DNA of 47,178 nt. It comes from Pseudomonadales bacterium (lineage in GTDB: Bacteria; Pseudomonadota; Gammaproteobacteria; Pseudomonadales; Pseudohongiellaceae). The notes below the pieces were generated by a model that made no database searches, had not been told where the DNA came from, and saw nothing but the letters and a program-made list of their open reading frames with translations. The stretch spans positions 1 through 47,178 of the forward strand of contig JAJDYJ010000014.1 of NCBI GenBank assembly GCA_022822865.1, read 5' to 3'. A program made the position numbers and the translations under genes. Positions within the stretch are counted from its first letter, which is position 1; the number at the start of each line of letters is the position of its first letter. This document shows positions 8,488 to 17,043 of the stretch, piece by piece.

Positions 8488-9339
8488 ATGATTTCCGTAC
8501 CCGCAGCAGTGGTCGATGTCGCGTGGCTGGCCGACAATCTGGCGGCGCCGAATCTCATCGTGTTCGACGCTTCAATGCCCCCGGTTGTGCCGGGCCTGAA
8601 CTCCATCAACGCCGAAGGCCCGTTCAAGGCGATTCCCGGCGCACGCCGCTTCGACTACGACAAGAATGTGTGCAAGCCGGATTCTTCGCTTCCGCACATG
8701 TTGCCGAGCCCCGAACTCTTCGAGCAAAAAGTGCGCGCGCTCGGCGTCAACGCGGATTCGGCCCTGGTCGTTTACGACGATTGCGGCATGTACGCCAGCC
8801 CGCGGGCCTGGTGGATGTTCCGCTCCATGGGCCATGACAATGTCGCGGTGTTGAGCGGCGGCCTGCCTGCCTGGGTTGCGGTGGAACAGCCGCTGGGCGA
8901 CTCGCTGGCGGAAGCGGAGTCGGAAGGCGATTTCGCCGCCGGCTTCAGGCCGCATCTGGTCAGCGATTACCGGGCGGTGCTCGAAGCGCTGGAGGACGAC
9001 TCGCGCCGGGTACTCGACGCCCGTTCGCCGGGCCGCTTCAAGGGCGTCGACCCCGAACCGCGGCCGGGATTGCGCGGCGGGCATATGCCGAACGCCGAAA
9101 ATCTGCCTTTCGTCCGGCTGCTGGATAACGGCGCGATGAAGCCGCCCGAAGAATTGCGCGAAATATTCGCCGGGTTCGGCGCCCCCGAACGTCGCCTGAT
9201 CAGCAGTTGCGGCTCGGGCATCACCGCCTGTGTGATAGCTCTCGCCGCCCACGAGGCCGGCCTGGACGATGTCTCGGTCTACGACGGCTCATGGGTCGAA
9301 TGGGGCACGCCGGGGCATTTGCCCGTTGTGGCGGACTAG
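8488..9339 (+). CDS. sseA: 3-mercaptopyruvate/thiosulfate sulfurtransferase, SseA type
   Basis: Tandem-rhodanese enzyme that moves sulfane sulfur from 3-mercaptopyruvate or thiosulfate to an acceptor such as cyanide or thioredoxin. Of its 283 residues, the first rhodanese domain (about 1-140, inactive) contains GVNADSALVVYDDCGMYASP and ARAWWMFRSMGHDNV. The second (about 155-280) contains VLDARSPGRFKG, RGGHMPNAENLPF and the catalytic loop SSCGSGITA with Cys241. CG(S/T)GxT is the mercaptopyruvate-type loop; pure thiosulfate enzymes usually carry CRKGVT, so mercaptopyruvate is the better guess. There is no signal peptide, so it is cytosolic. It is followed by a palindromic element and then trhO, another rhodanese protein. 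Confidence 0.88.
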   Translation: MISVPAAVVDVAWLADNLAAPNLIVFDASMPPVVPGLNSINAEGPFKAIPGARRFDYDKNVCKPDSSLPHMLPSPELFEQKVRALGVNADSALVVYDDCGMYASPRAWWMFRSMGHDNVAVLSGGLPAWVAVEQPLGDSLAEAESEGDFAAGFRPHLVSDYRAVLEALEDDSRRVLDARSPGRFKGVDPEPRPGLRGGHMPNAENLPFVRLLDNGAMKPPEELREIFAGFGAPERRLISSCGSGITACVIALAAHEAGLDDVSVYDGSWVEWGTPGHLPVVAD

Positions 9340-9344
9340 CGGCT

Positions 9345-9405
9345 AACCCCCACCAAATTCGCTGCGCGAATTTGACTCCCCCAGAGGGGGAGTGTAATCG
9401 GGGTT
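9345..9405. repeat. nested palindromic element between sseA and trhO
   Basis: Two perfect hairpins sit side by side: AAATTCG/CGAATTT (9355-9361, 9367-9373) and ACTCCCCC/GGGGGAGT (9375-9382, 9386-9393). Both are enclosed by outer arms AACCCC (9345-9350) and GGGGTT (9400-9405). The cloverleaf-like, self-contained layout looks like a small mobile palindromic repeat (REP or MITE type) inserted between the genes. It may also end transcription or expose the trhO ribosome-binding site. Confidence 0.55.
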
Positions 9406-9418
9406 GGAAGAACCGACA

Positions 9419-10429
9419 ATGAATGATGCAACGGCAGTCGTAGTCAGCACGTTCTATAAATTCGCCGCGCTGCCTGATTTCCGTTCTCTCCGGGAACCGC
9501 TGCTCAAAGCACTCCTTCGCCATGACGTGCGGGGCACCGTCTTGCTTGCCGCCGAAGGCATCAACGGCACGGTCGCCGGTTCCCGCGCGGGTATCGATGC
9601 CGTGCTTGCGGAAATTCGCGCCGATTCGCGCTTGCGCGACCTGCGCGCGCGAGAGTCCGGCAGCGAGGAAAATCCGTTCTATCGGACCCGGGTCAAGCTG
9701 AAAAAGGAAATCGTCACGATGGGCGAACCCGGCATAGACCCGCGGCTCATGGCCGGCGCCTACGTCGCGCCCGAACGATGGAACGAGTTGATCGACGATC
9801 CCGAGGTGCTGGTACTCGACACGCGCAATCGCTATGAAGTGCAAATCGGCAGTTTCGAGAACTCGGTCAATCCGGAAACCGACTCTTTCCGCGAGTTTCC
9901 CGAATACGTGCGCAAGAACCTGGATCCGGAGAAGCACCGCAAGGTCGCCATGTTCTGCACCGGCGGCATCCGCTGCGAAAAATCCACCGCCTACCTCAAG
10001 CAGCAGGGATTCGACGAGGTCTATCATCTGCAAGGCGGCATTCTGAATTATCTGGAAAGCGTGCCGCCGGAGGATTCGCGCTGGCGCGGCGAATGTTTCG
10101 TGTTCGACAACCGCGTCACCGTAGACCACGGGCTGAACCCAGGCTCCTACGATCAATGCCACGCCTGCCGCATGCCCATCTCAGACGAAGACAAACAAAG
10201 TCCGCTCTACGAAAAAGGCGTCAGTTGCCCCCATTGCCAAGAGCGCCAAACCGGCGAACGCGCCAAACGCTTCGCCGAACGCCAACGCCAGGTCGATCTC
10301 GCCCGGGCAAGAGGCGAGCAGCACATCGGCCAGGACATGGCCGGCCTGATGCGCGAACGCAGGCAGCAGAAATTACGTCACAAGAGAGAACAACGAAAGT
10401 CGGAAAAGGACATTAGCCGCCCCAGGTGA
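9419..10429 (+). CDS. trhO: tRNA uridine(34) hydroxylase TrhO (YceA, rhodanese family)
   Basis: Oxygen-dependent enzyme that hydroxylates uridine 34 of certain tRNAs to 5-hydroxyuridine, the first step toward cmo5U. The ATG at 9419 is preferred over a TTG five codons upstream because GGAAG lies at good spacing and homologues begin with VVVSTFYKF close to the N-terminus. An N-terminal acylphosphatase-like domain contains [16 protein letters not shown]. The rhodanese domain has [15 protein letters not shown], followed by the catalytic loop [11 protein letters not shown] (Cys180, Cys186). A C-terminal CHAC...CPHC cysteine set is typical of the longer members, and a basic tail ends the 336 residues. 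It is cytosolic. It follows sseA but is separated from it by the palindromic element. Confidence 0.92.
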   Translation: MNDATAVVVSTFYKFAALPDFRSLREPLLKALLRHDVRGTVLLAAEGINGTVAGSRAGIDAVLAEIRADSRLRDLRARESGSEENPFYRTRVKLKKEIVTMGEPGIDPRLMAGAYVAPERWNELIDDPEVLVLDTRNRYEVQIGSFENSVNPETDSFREFPEYVRKNLDPEKHRKVAMFCTGGIRCEKSTAYLKQQGFDEVYHLQGGILNYLESVPPEDSRWRGECFVFDNRVTVDHGLNPGSYDQCHACRMPISDEDKQSPLYEKGVSCPHCQERQTGERAKRFAERQRQVDLARARGEQHIGQDMAGLMRERRQQKLRHKREQRKSEKDISRPR

Positions 10430-10474
10430 TTTTGGGTATATTCGGCCAAGACCTTTGCCTCGGGTGATTGGCCG

Positions 10475-12844
10475 ATGAATACGCTGACCAGTTCCAGACC
10501 GCCGCGCGTCTTTCCCGCAATTCTCATTCTGATCGCCGCGCCGCTCGTGATCGGCGGGCTGCAACTCGTGTTTCTAGGCGGGTCGATGTATTACATCCTC
10601 GCGGGGCTGGTATTGCTGTCCTGTGCGTATCGCATATGGCGCTGCCAGCCTTCGGGAGCGTGGCTATACGGCGGCTTCCTGGTCGCCACCGTCATCTGGT
10701 CCTTGTGGGAGGCGGGAACCGATCTGTGGGCGCTGGCGCCGCGCGTCCTGCCATTCGCTGCGATCGGGCTCTGGTTCGTCACGCCGTGGTTTCGCAATTC
10801 CCTGCATAACGGTTCTCCGCCGCCATTACTGCAATCGAGCGTCGCCAGATGGTCGATTCCGGTGACCGCTCTGACGGCGGCCTTCGTCATCTGGGCCGGC
10901 CACGACCATGGCTATGAAGTAAACGAACTTGCCCCTCGCAGCGGCGTCAATACCGTGAACACGGCTACCGACTGGCCGTCCTATGGCAACGACCCTGGCG
11001 GCAGCCGCTATTCGCCGCTGGATCAGATCAATGCTGAAAACGTCGCCGGGCTTGAAGTCGCCTGGACCTACCGCACCGGGCAGGGCGGCTCCTTCAAGGC
11101 GACCCCGCTGCAAGTCGGGGATTTGCTCTATGTCTGCACCGGCGGCAACGTAGTCGTCGCGCTCGATGCCGACAGCGGCGACCTGCGCTGGCAGTTCGAC
11201 CCGCTGATCGATCCGGCGCATCTCGAAATGGCGCGCTATTTCACTACCGGCTGCCGCGGCGTTTCATACTACGAGGCCCCGGCGGAGTATCAGGGCGAAT
11301 GCCGGACGCGCATTCTCACCAATACCACCGACGCCCGCTTGATCGCGCTGGATGCGCTCAGCGGCGAACGCTGTATGGGCTTCGGCGACCAGGGCGAGGT
11401 CGACCTGACGATCAATATGGGCAACGACCCACGCATTTTCAATTTCCAGACTTCGCCACCCGGAATCGTGCGCGGCAATGCCGTGGTGGGAGGCTGGGTC
11501 TTCGACAACCAGTCGGTAGGAGAGCCTTCGGGAGTCGTGCGGGCCTTCAATGCGATTACCGGCGAGTTTGCCTGGGCCTGGGACATGGGCCGGCCCGGCA
11601 TTCACACCGAACCGCTGGCGGGCGAGGTCTACACCCGCGGCACGCCGAACGTATGGAGCCTGTTCAGCGTCGATGAGGAACTCGGCCTGATCTACGCGCC
11701 TACCGGCAACGAAACCCCGGACTATTTCGGCGGCTACCGCATGGAAGTCAGCGACGAATACGCAAGTTCGGTGGTCGCCATCGACGGCGAAACCGGTTCT
11801 CCGCGCTGGCATTTCCAGACCGTTCACCACGACATCTGGGACTGGGACGTGCCGTCCCAGCCCACCCTCATCGACCTGCCCGGCGACAATGGTGAAAAGG
11901 TCAAGGCCGTGCTCGTGCCGACCAAGCGCTCGGAGGTCTTCGTGCTGAACCGGGAAACCGGCGAGCCGATCTTCGCGGTGGAGGAATTGCCCGTGCCAAC
12001 GGAGGGCGGCGTACCGGAAGATTACGTTTCGCCCACTCAGCCCTTTTCCACCGAACTGCCGCACTTCCGCGACGACATCACCGAAAACATGATGTGGGGC
12101 ATAACGCCCTTCGACCAGCTCTGGTGCCGCATCGAATACAACAAGATGCGCTACGACGGGCATTTCACCGTGCCCGGCACCGAACCGATCTTCCAGTTTC
12201 CCGGCAACGCCGGCGGGCACAACTGGGGCAGCGTCAGCGTCGATCAGGTCAACAACATCATGGTCGTCAACCCGATGATCGTCGGCAACCGCCTGATTCT
12301 CATTCCCCGCGACGAGTTGCCGGAAGGCGTTCAGGGCAACCAGTTGGGCACGCCGTATTCCCACAATACCCGGCGCTTCATGTCGCCGCTCGGCATTCCC
12401 TGCAACCAGCCGCCTTACGGCATCATGGCCGCGGTCGATCTCGAAACCGGCGATCTGCTCTGGGAGCGGCCCATCGGCCTGGCGAAGGAAAGCGGCCCGC
12501 TTGGTATCCGGACCCGTTTGTCGATAACCATCGGCACCCCCCAGAGCAGCGGCACGGTGACCACAGCCGGCGGCCTGGTCTTCAATTCCGGCGTATTCGA
12601 CAATTCCGTGCGCGCCATGGACGTGATGAACGGCGAGGAGCTATGGCGCGCCGACCTGCCCTTCACCGCCCATGCGACGCCCATGACCTACCTGTCCCCC
12701 GCCGGCGAACAGACCCTGATCGTGACGGTGCCGGTATTCAATTCCACCTCGGGCTCCGGCTTCCGCGCCTTGCCAGCCGAGGCGGAAGACCCCGAGGGCG
12801 GCTACATCATCGCGTATCGATTGCCGGAGGGCGACGCCGAGTGA
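10475..12844 (+). CDS. membrane-bound PQQ-dependent dehydrogenase (glucose/quinate dehydrogenase type)
   Basis: Quinoprotein that oxidises a sugar or polyol on the periplasmic side and passes electrons to ubiquinone. The 789 residues match the usual length of membrane glucose dehydrogenase (about 796). About five membrane helices occupy residues 14-142, followed by an eight-bladed PQQ propeller. Landmarks are DWPSYGNDPGGSRYSPLDQI (about 168-187), AWTYRTGQ, TPLQVGDLLYVCT, FTTGCRGVSYY, WDMGRPG, YAPTGNETPDYFGG, HHDIWDWDVPSQP and GGLVFNSGVFDN near the end. These mark it as the Gcd/quinate dehydrogenase branch, not a soluble methanol dehydrogenase. The substrate is not certain. No pqq synthesis genes are in the window. 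Its stop codon overlaps the start of the DUF1971 gene (GTGA), indicating translational coupling. Confidence 0.9.
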   Translation: MNTLTSSRPPRVFPAILILIAAPLVIGGLQLVFLGGSMYYILAGLVLLSCAYRIWRCQPSGAWLYGGFLVATVIWSLWEAGTDLWALAPRVLPFAAIGLWFVTPWFRNSLHNGSPPPLLQSSVARWSIPVTALTAAFVIWAGHDHGYEVNELAPRSGVNTVNTATDWPSYGNDPGGSRYSPLDQINAENVAGLEVAWTYRTGQGGSFKATPLQVGDLLYVCTGGNVVVALDADSGDLRWQFDPLIDPAHLEMARYFTTGCRGVSYYEAPAEYQGECRTRILTNTTDARLIALDALSGERCMGFGDQGEVDLTINMGNDPRIFNFQTSPPGIVRGNAVVGGWVFDNQSVGEPSGVVRAFNAITGEFAWAWDMGRPGIHTEPLAGEVYTRGTPNVWSLFSVDEELGLIYAPTGNETPDYFGGYRMEVSDEYASSVVAIDGETGSPRWHFQTVHHDIWDWDVPSQPTLIDLPGDNGEKVKAVLVPTKRSEVFVLNRETGEPIFAVEELPVPTEGGVPEDYVSPTQPFSTELPHFRDDITENMMWGITPFDQLWCRIEYNKMRYDGHFTVPGTEPIFQFPGNAGGHNWGSVSVDQVNNIMVVNPMIVGNRLILIPRDELPEGVQGNQLGTPYSHNTRRFMSPLGIPCNQPPYGIMAAVDLETGDLLWERPIGLAKESGPLGIRTRLSITIGTPQSSGTVTTAGGLVFNSGVFDNSVRAMDVMNGEELWRADLPFTAHATPMTYLSPAGEQTLIVTVPVFNSTSGSGFRALPAEAEDPEGGYIIAYRLPEGDAE

Positions 12845-13116
12845 AAAGCCTGCCGGCCGAGGTCAGTCCTTATCGGCAAACGCCGGTTTTCACCGAGCAG
12901 ACGGTTCCCGGGGGCCTGCTCAAGTCCCATAGCACCAGGGCGGGAACCTGGGGCCGTATTGTCGTGCTCGAAGGCAGGCTGCGTTATCGCATCCTGGCGC
13001 CGAGCCTGGAAGAATGGGTGCTGGACCCGCAAAACCCCGGCGTCGTCGAGCCGCAAGTCGCCCACGAGGTGAAACCCCTCGGCAAGCTGCGCTTCTACGT
13101 GGAGTTCCTCAGATAA
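12841..13116 (+). CDS. DUF1971 cupin-like protein
   Basis: A 91-residue protein of the DUF1971 family, also found as the N-terminal part of some TehB tellurite-resistance proteins. The start is the GTG at 12841, whose last two bases are the first two of the TGA stop of the PQQ dehydrogenase gene. Family landmarks are LPAEVSPYRQTPVFTEQTVP (residues 3-22), WGRIVVLEGRLRYRIL (about 42-57) and the C-terminal block VVEPQVAHEVKPLG followed by RFYVEFLR. It is a compact beta-barrel with a histidine in the late strand as in small-molecule-binding cupins. The overlap implies joint synthesis with the dehydrogenase, but a functional link has not been shown. Confidence 0.82.
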   Translation: MKSLPAEVSPYRQTPVFTEQTVPGGLLKSHSTRAGTWGRIVVLEGRLRYRILAPSLEEWVLDPQNPGVVEPQVAHEVKPLGKLRFYVEFLR

Positions 13117-13130
13117 GGTGACAGGGGAAC

Positions 13131-13288
13131 GTCATTCCGCGCGCAGTCCGGGAAGCGCGACGCTACTATCATTCTGTGCATGGTCCCGGAAGCGCAACGC
13201 TACTGTCATTCTGCGCGCAGTCGCAGAATCTCGTTGGGTGGCTTCCGCATGGGATTCTGCGACTACGCTTCGCTCCGCGCAGAATGAC
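13131..13288. repeat. REP-like array: two 37-bp tandem units and a long palindrome
   Basis: Units starting (G/A)TCATTC begin at 13131, 13168 and 13205, exactly 37 bp apart. The first two share TCATTC...GGAAGCGC(G/A)ACGCTACT. The third opens a palindrome: GTCATTCTGCGCGCAG... (13205-13230) is matched by an inverted copy at 13253-13288 that carries about 10 extra bases. The same palindrome, in a cleaner form, is at 15308-15388. This fills most of the gap between the DUF1971 gene and the convergent hydrolase gene. Confidence 0.7.
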
Positions 13289-13360
13289 GGAGGGGGTGCT
13301 ACGCTCCGCGCGGTTTCGAGTTGAGTATCCCGCGGCGCAAGGAAGGACCTGAGTTGTCAA

Positions 13361-15286
13361 TCACTGTGGCGAGATGCTTGCCGGTTCGAAATCGATGAAC
13401 TCGAATTCCAGGGCTTCGGTTAGCTGCATGTAGACGTTGAAGCGCTGGCCCGCCAGATTCGGGTCGTTGCTTACGCCGAGGTCAGGCAGGTAGAAGCGGA
13501 ATTGTTCGTCCACCGCCGCCCGGTGGCGCCAGTTGGCGTTGTCCAGCGGCCGGGTATTGCGCGGCGCGAAAACCAGTCTGGCCGGGTCGGTCAATTCGAG
13601 TTCGGTGCGGTACAGGCTGACCTTGCCATCGAGTTCGGCTTCCATTTCGGCAATGCCGATGACGCCGGTGGCGGCGTCGAAAACATTGCCTTCGGCGCGG
13701 GATGAAGGTTCCCTGGGATACAGCGTCAATTGCGGATCGATCTCGAAATCGGGCGCATAGCGGCAGCGGTTGCCGGAATGCAGTTCGCCGTCCGGGGCCC
13801 GGTCCCAGTCCCGGGGAATCGCGCCCTGGTCGGTGCGGCCGGAAACCGCGCGACATTCCTCCTGCAGGGCGGCGGCGTCCGGTTGCGGTCCGCCTTCGAC
13901 CCATCGCTGCAGCAGATTCCAGGCCGCGATGACTTCCGACTCGCGAAAACCGCAATGTGTCGGCGCCGACTCGGCGACAATTCCGACGCTGAGCTGCTCC
14001 AGAGGCAGCAGGGATTGCAGCGCCGCCTGATTTTCCACCGCCACTATGCCGTCACGCGACGTATGTATGGAAACGATGCGGGTGTCTCCGATTTCGCCGC
14101 TGGGGTTGTAGTTCGCGGCGAGGGCGCGGCGCGCCGCGGGCAGGCCGATGCCGCGGCCGATGCGCCGGTTGAGCCAGTCGTCGCCGTAGTCCGCGGCGAT
14201 ATTGTGAAACGGATTCAGGCCGTTGAGCTTGCCGGGTTCCTGGATCAGCCGCGGCAGCAGGAATGTGCCGTAAAACAGGCCCACCGATAGCATCACCGCC
14301 GATTCGGTGGGGGCGAGGCGCTGCAGGCGCTCATAGTTGCCCACCTGGCGGTTCGAGGAAAGCTGTTTCCAGGTTTGCATCACGAGACGCTGTTCCACTT
14401 CGCGGGCGGCGATGCGCCGTTGCAGGTCGAATTCGCGCAGGATATTGCCCTCGACCGCCTTGCGCGCCCGCAATTCGTCGATTTCCGCCTGCAATTCGTC
14501 GTGCTTGTTTTCGGCGGCGATACGACTGCCGAGGGCGGTGCAGGAATCGAGTTCGCGGATCCAGTCGATTTCTCGGCCGAGGGCGGGAATTTCGTACCAG
14601 GGCGTGGGAAACGCGCTTTCGCCTTCGCCGGCGCAGACGGTTTCGGCGATCATGCGCAGGTCGAAGGCGTTGCGCCAGTTTTCCGAACCCGCCACCGCGC
14701 CGCACAACAGCAAGGCGCCGTCGGGCTCGGGAATCAGCCCTTCTTCCATGTCGCGCAGGCTGACGATACCGCCCATGGAGCCCCCGAGCAGATACAGCGG
14801 GGCAGGCGGTTCCGGGCCGAATTCCGCCGAGATTTCGAGAAACCTTTCATACAACTCGGCGTTCGCGAGGTGGGAATCGAATACCGCCCAGCCGGTTTGC
14901 AGGAAGCTCGACGCGGCCATGGCGTAGCCCTGGGAAAGCACGATGCTCGCCACATCGCCAAGGCCGGGTTTGGGGGCAATCTCGCCCATGACCTGGATGT
15001 CGGTTTCCGCCTCGAGGCCGAGCAGGTTGGCGGTGAGCAGGTCGAGAGTGTCGCCGCCGAGATAGGTTTGCAGCCCGTGATTCCAGATGACCAGCCCCTT
15101 GCCGGGAACCCAACCTTTGGGGATGGCGATGGTGTAGTACGCGCCGTTCGGCGTCTGTCCATGCCGGACGGGATAGCAGCCGCCCACCGGGGTGCGGTAT
15201 TCGTCTTCCCCGCAGCTTTCCGCGGCAAAGGCCGGGCCGAGGGCGAATGCCAACAGCGGCATCAGCGCGCAACGGACAATTCTCAT
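13361..15286 (-). CDS. large secreted alpha/beta hydrolase with coiled-coil insertion
   Basis: A 641-residue exported serine hydrolase of unknown substrate. The start at 15286 is chosen because it gives a signal peptide (ending AFAAES near residue 23). The frame stays open upstream, but that stretch only translates the palindromic repeat. The fold is visible in WNHG (about 68-71, oxyanion region), the nucleophile elbow GGSMGG with Ser170, DGIV (candidate acid) and THCGF (candidate histidine) about 260 residues later. Between them, about residues 255-330 form a charged helical, probably coiled-coil, insertion (ENKHDELQAEIDELRARKAV and LQRRIAAREVEQRL). The last 120 residues look like a beta-rich module. 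Paired cysteines (CGEDEY, GGCYPV) suggest disulfides. I do not recognise a named family. REP-like palindromes lie on both sides. Confidence 0.7.
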   Translation of the reverse strand: MRIVRCALMPLLAFALGPAFAAESCGEDEYRTPVGGCYPVRHGQTPNGAYYTIAIPKGWVPGKGLVIWNHGLQTYLGGDTLDLLTANLLGLEAETDIQVMGEIAPKPGLGDVASIVLSQGYAMAASSFLQTGWAVFDSHLANAELYERFLEISAEFGPEPPAPLYLLGGSMGGIVSLRDMEEGLIPEPDGALLLCGAVAGSENWRNAFDLRMIAETVCAGEGESAFPTPWYEIPALGREIDWIRELDSCTALGSRIAAENKHDELQAEIDELRARKAVEGNILREFDLQRRIAAREVEQRLVMQTWKQLSSNRQVGNYERLQRLAPTESAVMLSVGLFYGTFLLPRLIQEPGKLNGLNPFHNIAADYGDDWLNRRIGRGIGLPAARRALAANYNPSGEIGDTRIVSIHTSRDGIVAVENQAALQSLLPLEQLSVGIVAESAPTHCGFRESEVIAAWNLLQRWVEGGPQPDAAALQEECRAVSGRTDQGAIPRDWDRAPDGELHSGNRCRYAPDFEIDPQLTLYPREPSSRAEGNVFDAATGVIGIAEMEAELDGKVSLYRTELELTDPARLVFAPRNTRPLDNANWRHRAAVDEQFRFYLPDLGVSNDPNLAGQRFNVYMQLTEALEFEFIDFEPASISPQ

Positions 15287-15307
15287 GGCGCCGCCCACCC
15301 ACCCCCC

Positions 15308-15388
15308 GTCATTCCGCGCGCAGTCGCGGAATCTCCCGTCGAATGGCAGTGCCGGGTTCATGAGATTCCGCGACTGCGCGCGGAATGA
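15308..15388. repeat. REP-like 27-bp inverted repeat
   Basis: The arm at 15308-15335 (GTCATTCCGCGCGCAGTCGC...) is matched at 27 of 28 positions by its inverted copy at 15362-15388, with about 26 bp between. It is the same repeat as at 13205-13288. It lies just upstream of the hydrolase start, so that gene's promoter must overlap it or be provided from within it. Confidence 0.75.
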
Positions 15389-15504
15389 GGCGACGTTGGA
15401 CATTCCTGTATCCCTTCGAAGGGAAGAGTGCGCGAATCCGCGCCACGGGAAAGCGCCGGGAATTCGGCGCCTCCCATCAGGATGTCGGCAAATCGGGTGG
15501 AAAA

Positions 15505-17028
15505 CTAAGCCACGGGCAAATCCGGCCGGCGGCTCAGGTGGTCGGTAATCCGCTCATGGGCGAGGGAGAATTCCAGCACCTTGCGGTCGCGGGCGAACGG
15601 TCCCATGACCTGCATGCCCATGGGCCGCCCGCGCCCGTCGAAGCCCACCGGCAGATTCACCACCGGGATGCCGGCCAGACTGCCGCCGATGACCACTTCC
15701 ATCCAGCGGTGGTAGGTGTCCATGGTTCTGCCGTCGATTTCCCCGGGCCAGGGCGTGGTCTTGGGAAAGGGGAAAACCTGGGCGGTGGGCAATATCAGGA
15801 AGTCATGATCGCCGAACAGCCGGTTGACTTCGGCGTACCAGCGCCGCCGGACGGCATTGGCCCGGTAGATGTCGTCGGCGCCCAATTCATAACCCTGCTC
15901 GATTTCCCAGACGAGTTCCGGCTTGAGCAGCGGGCGGGTGTCGGCATTTTCGTAATACTCGCGCATGCCGATGCGGCCCCGGTTGCGCAGGTCAAGCCAG
16001 CACTGGAACAACTCCGCCATGTCAAAACGCGGCATGACAAGCTCGACGATGGCGCCTTCGGCTTCGAGAGCGGCAAGATTGGCTTCGCAGAGCCCGAGTA
16101 TGCCTGGCTCCACGGCGAGATAGCCCTCATAGCTGCCCATCCAGCCGATGCGCAGGCCGGAAAGTTCCAGCGGCCGGTATTCGCTGTCACCACCCAGGGC
16201 ATTCCGCAGCGCCGCCGGCTGCTCGGGGCCGGGCGCCGACGCCAGGGTGTGCAGGAGGCGGATGGTATCGGCGCTGTTTCTGCCCATGGGCCCGGAGGTG
16301 GAAAGCGCCCGGGAGAATGGATCGTCGCCGCTGACCAGCCCGGCGCTGGGGCGAAAGCCGATGACGTTATTGAAAGCGCCGGGATTGCGCAGGGAGCCCA
16401 TCATGTCGCTGCCGTCGGCGATGGGCAGCATTTGGGTGGCCATGCCGCAGGCCGCGCCGCCGCTGCTTCCGCCGCTGGTCAGTTCGGGATTGTAGGCGCA
16501 GCCGGTGGCGCCCCAGACGGAATTGTAGGATTGCGAGCCGAGGCCGAATTCAGGAACGTTGGTCTTGCCTATGAATATCGCCCCGGCGGCGCGCATGGCC
16601 GCGGCCACGGCGCCGTCCTGTTCGGCGATGCGGTTCCGGAACATGGGCGAACCGCTGGTGTAGGGCAGGCCCGCGGCGGGTGTCAGGTCTTTCACCGCAT
16701 GGGGCATGCCGTGCATCCAGCCCCGGTGTTCGCCTCTTGCGAGTTCGGCGTCGGCGGTTTTCGCGAGGGCGAGGCAATGCTCGTCGGGCAACATGCCGAT
16801 AATGGCGTTGAAGGCGGTATTGAGGCGGTGGATGCGCGCCAGATAGGCTTGCATGACTTCCACGCAACCCACTTCCCGGCTGGCAATGGCGGTGGACAGC
16901 TCCAGCGCGGAAAACCCAGTGATGTCCGCGGGCAGGGCCGCCGCGAAAGCGCGCCTCGCCGCGCCGCTCAGCGCCAGGGCAGCCAGCCCGGCGTTAATGC
17001 CAGTGGCCAGAAAGTCTCTTCGCTGCAT
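15505..17028 (-). CDS. Tat-exported amidase (amidase signature family)
   Basis: Ser-Ser-Lys hydrolase that cleaves C-N amide bonds. GGAGG 7 nt before the ATG at 17028 selects this start over one five codons upstream that directly follows the previous stop. The N-terminus MQRRDFLATG is a twin-arginine signal, so the folded enzyme goes to the periplasm. The catalytic triad is Lys113 (HAVKDL), the cis-Ser in GGSSGG (188) and the nucleophile Ser212 in GSDMMGSLRNPG. That last motif reads GSDxGGSxR in most relatives, and the MMG variant is a recognised subgroup. The protein has 507 residues, a normal length. The substrate is unknown. It lies 15 bp after the small sensor-like gene, so the two are probably co-transcribed. 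Confidence 0.9.
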   Translation of the reverse strand: MQRRDFLATGINAGLAALALSGAARRAFAAALPADITGFSALELSTAIASREVGCVEVMQAYLARIHRLNTAFNAIIGMLPDEHCLALAKTADAELARGEHRGWMHGMPHAVKDLTPAAGLPYTSGSPMFRNRIAEQDGAVAAAMRAAGAIFIGKTNVPEFGLGSQSYNSVWGATGCAYNPELTSGGSSGGAACGMATQMLPIADGSDMMGSLRNPGAFNNVIGFRPSAGLVSGDDPFSRALSTSGPMGRNSADTIRLLHTLASAPGPEQPAALRNALGGDSEYRPLELSGLRIGWMGSYEGYLAVEPGILGLCEANLAALEAEGAIVELVMPRFDMAELFQCWLDLRNRGRIGMREYYENADTRPLLKPELVWEIEQGYELGADDIYRANAVRRRWYAEVNRLFGDHDFLILPTAQVFPFPKTTPWPGEIDGRTMDTYHRWMEVVIGGSLAGIPVVNLPVGFDGRGRPMGMQVMGPFARDRKVLEFSLAHERITDHLSRRPDLPVA

Positions 17029-17043
17029 CCTGTTGCCCTCCAT

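Noticed and set aside
13118-13360. Short open frames on both strands in the gap before the large hydrolase
   Set aside because: They translate the palindromic repeat itself (ILRAVAESRWVASAWD type), a well-known source of false proteins.
15287-15403. N-terminal extension of the large hydrolase to an ATG at 15403
   Set aside because: The extension is a translation of the 15308-15388 palindrome. The ATG at 15286 opens directly onto a signal peptide.
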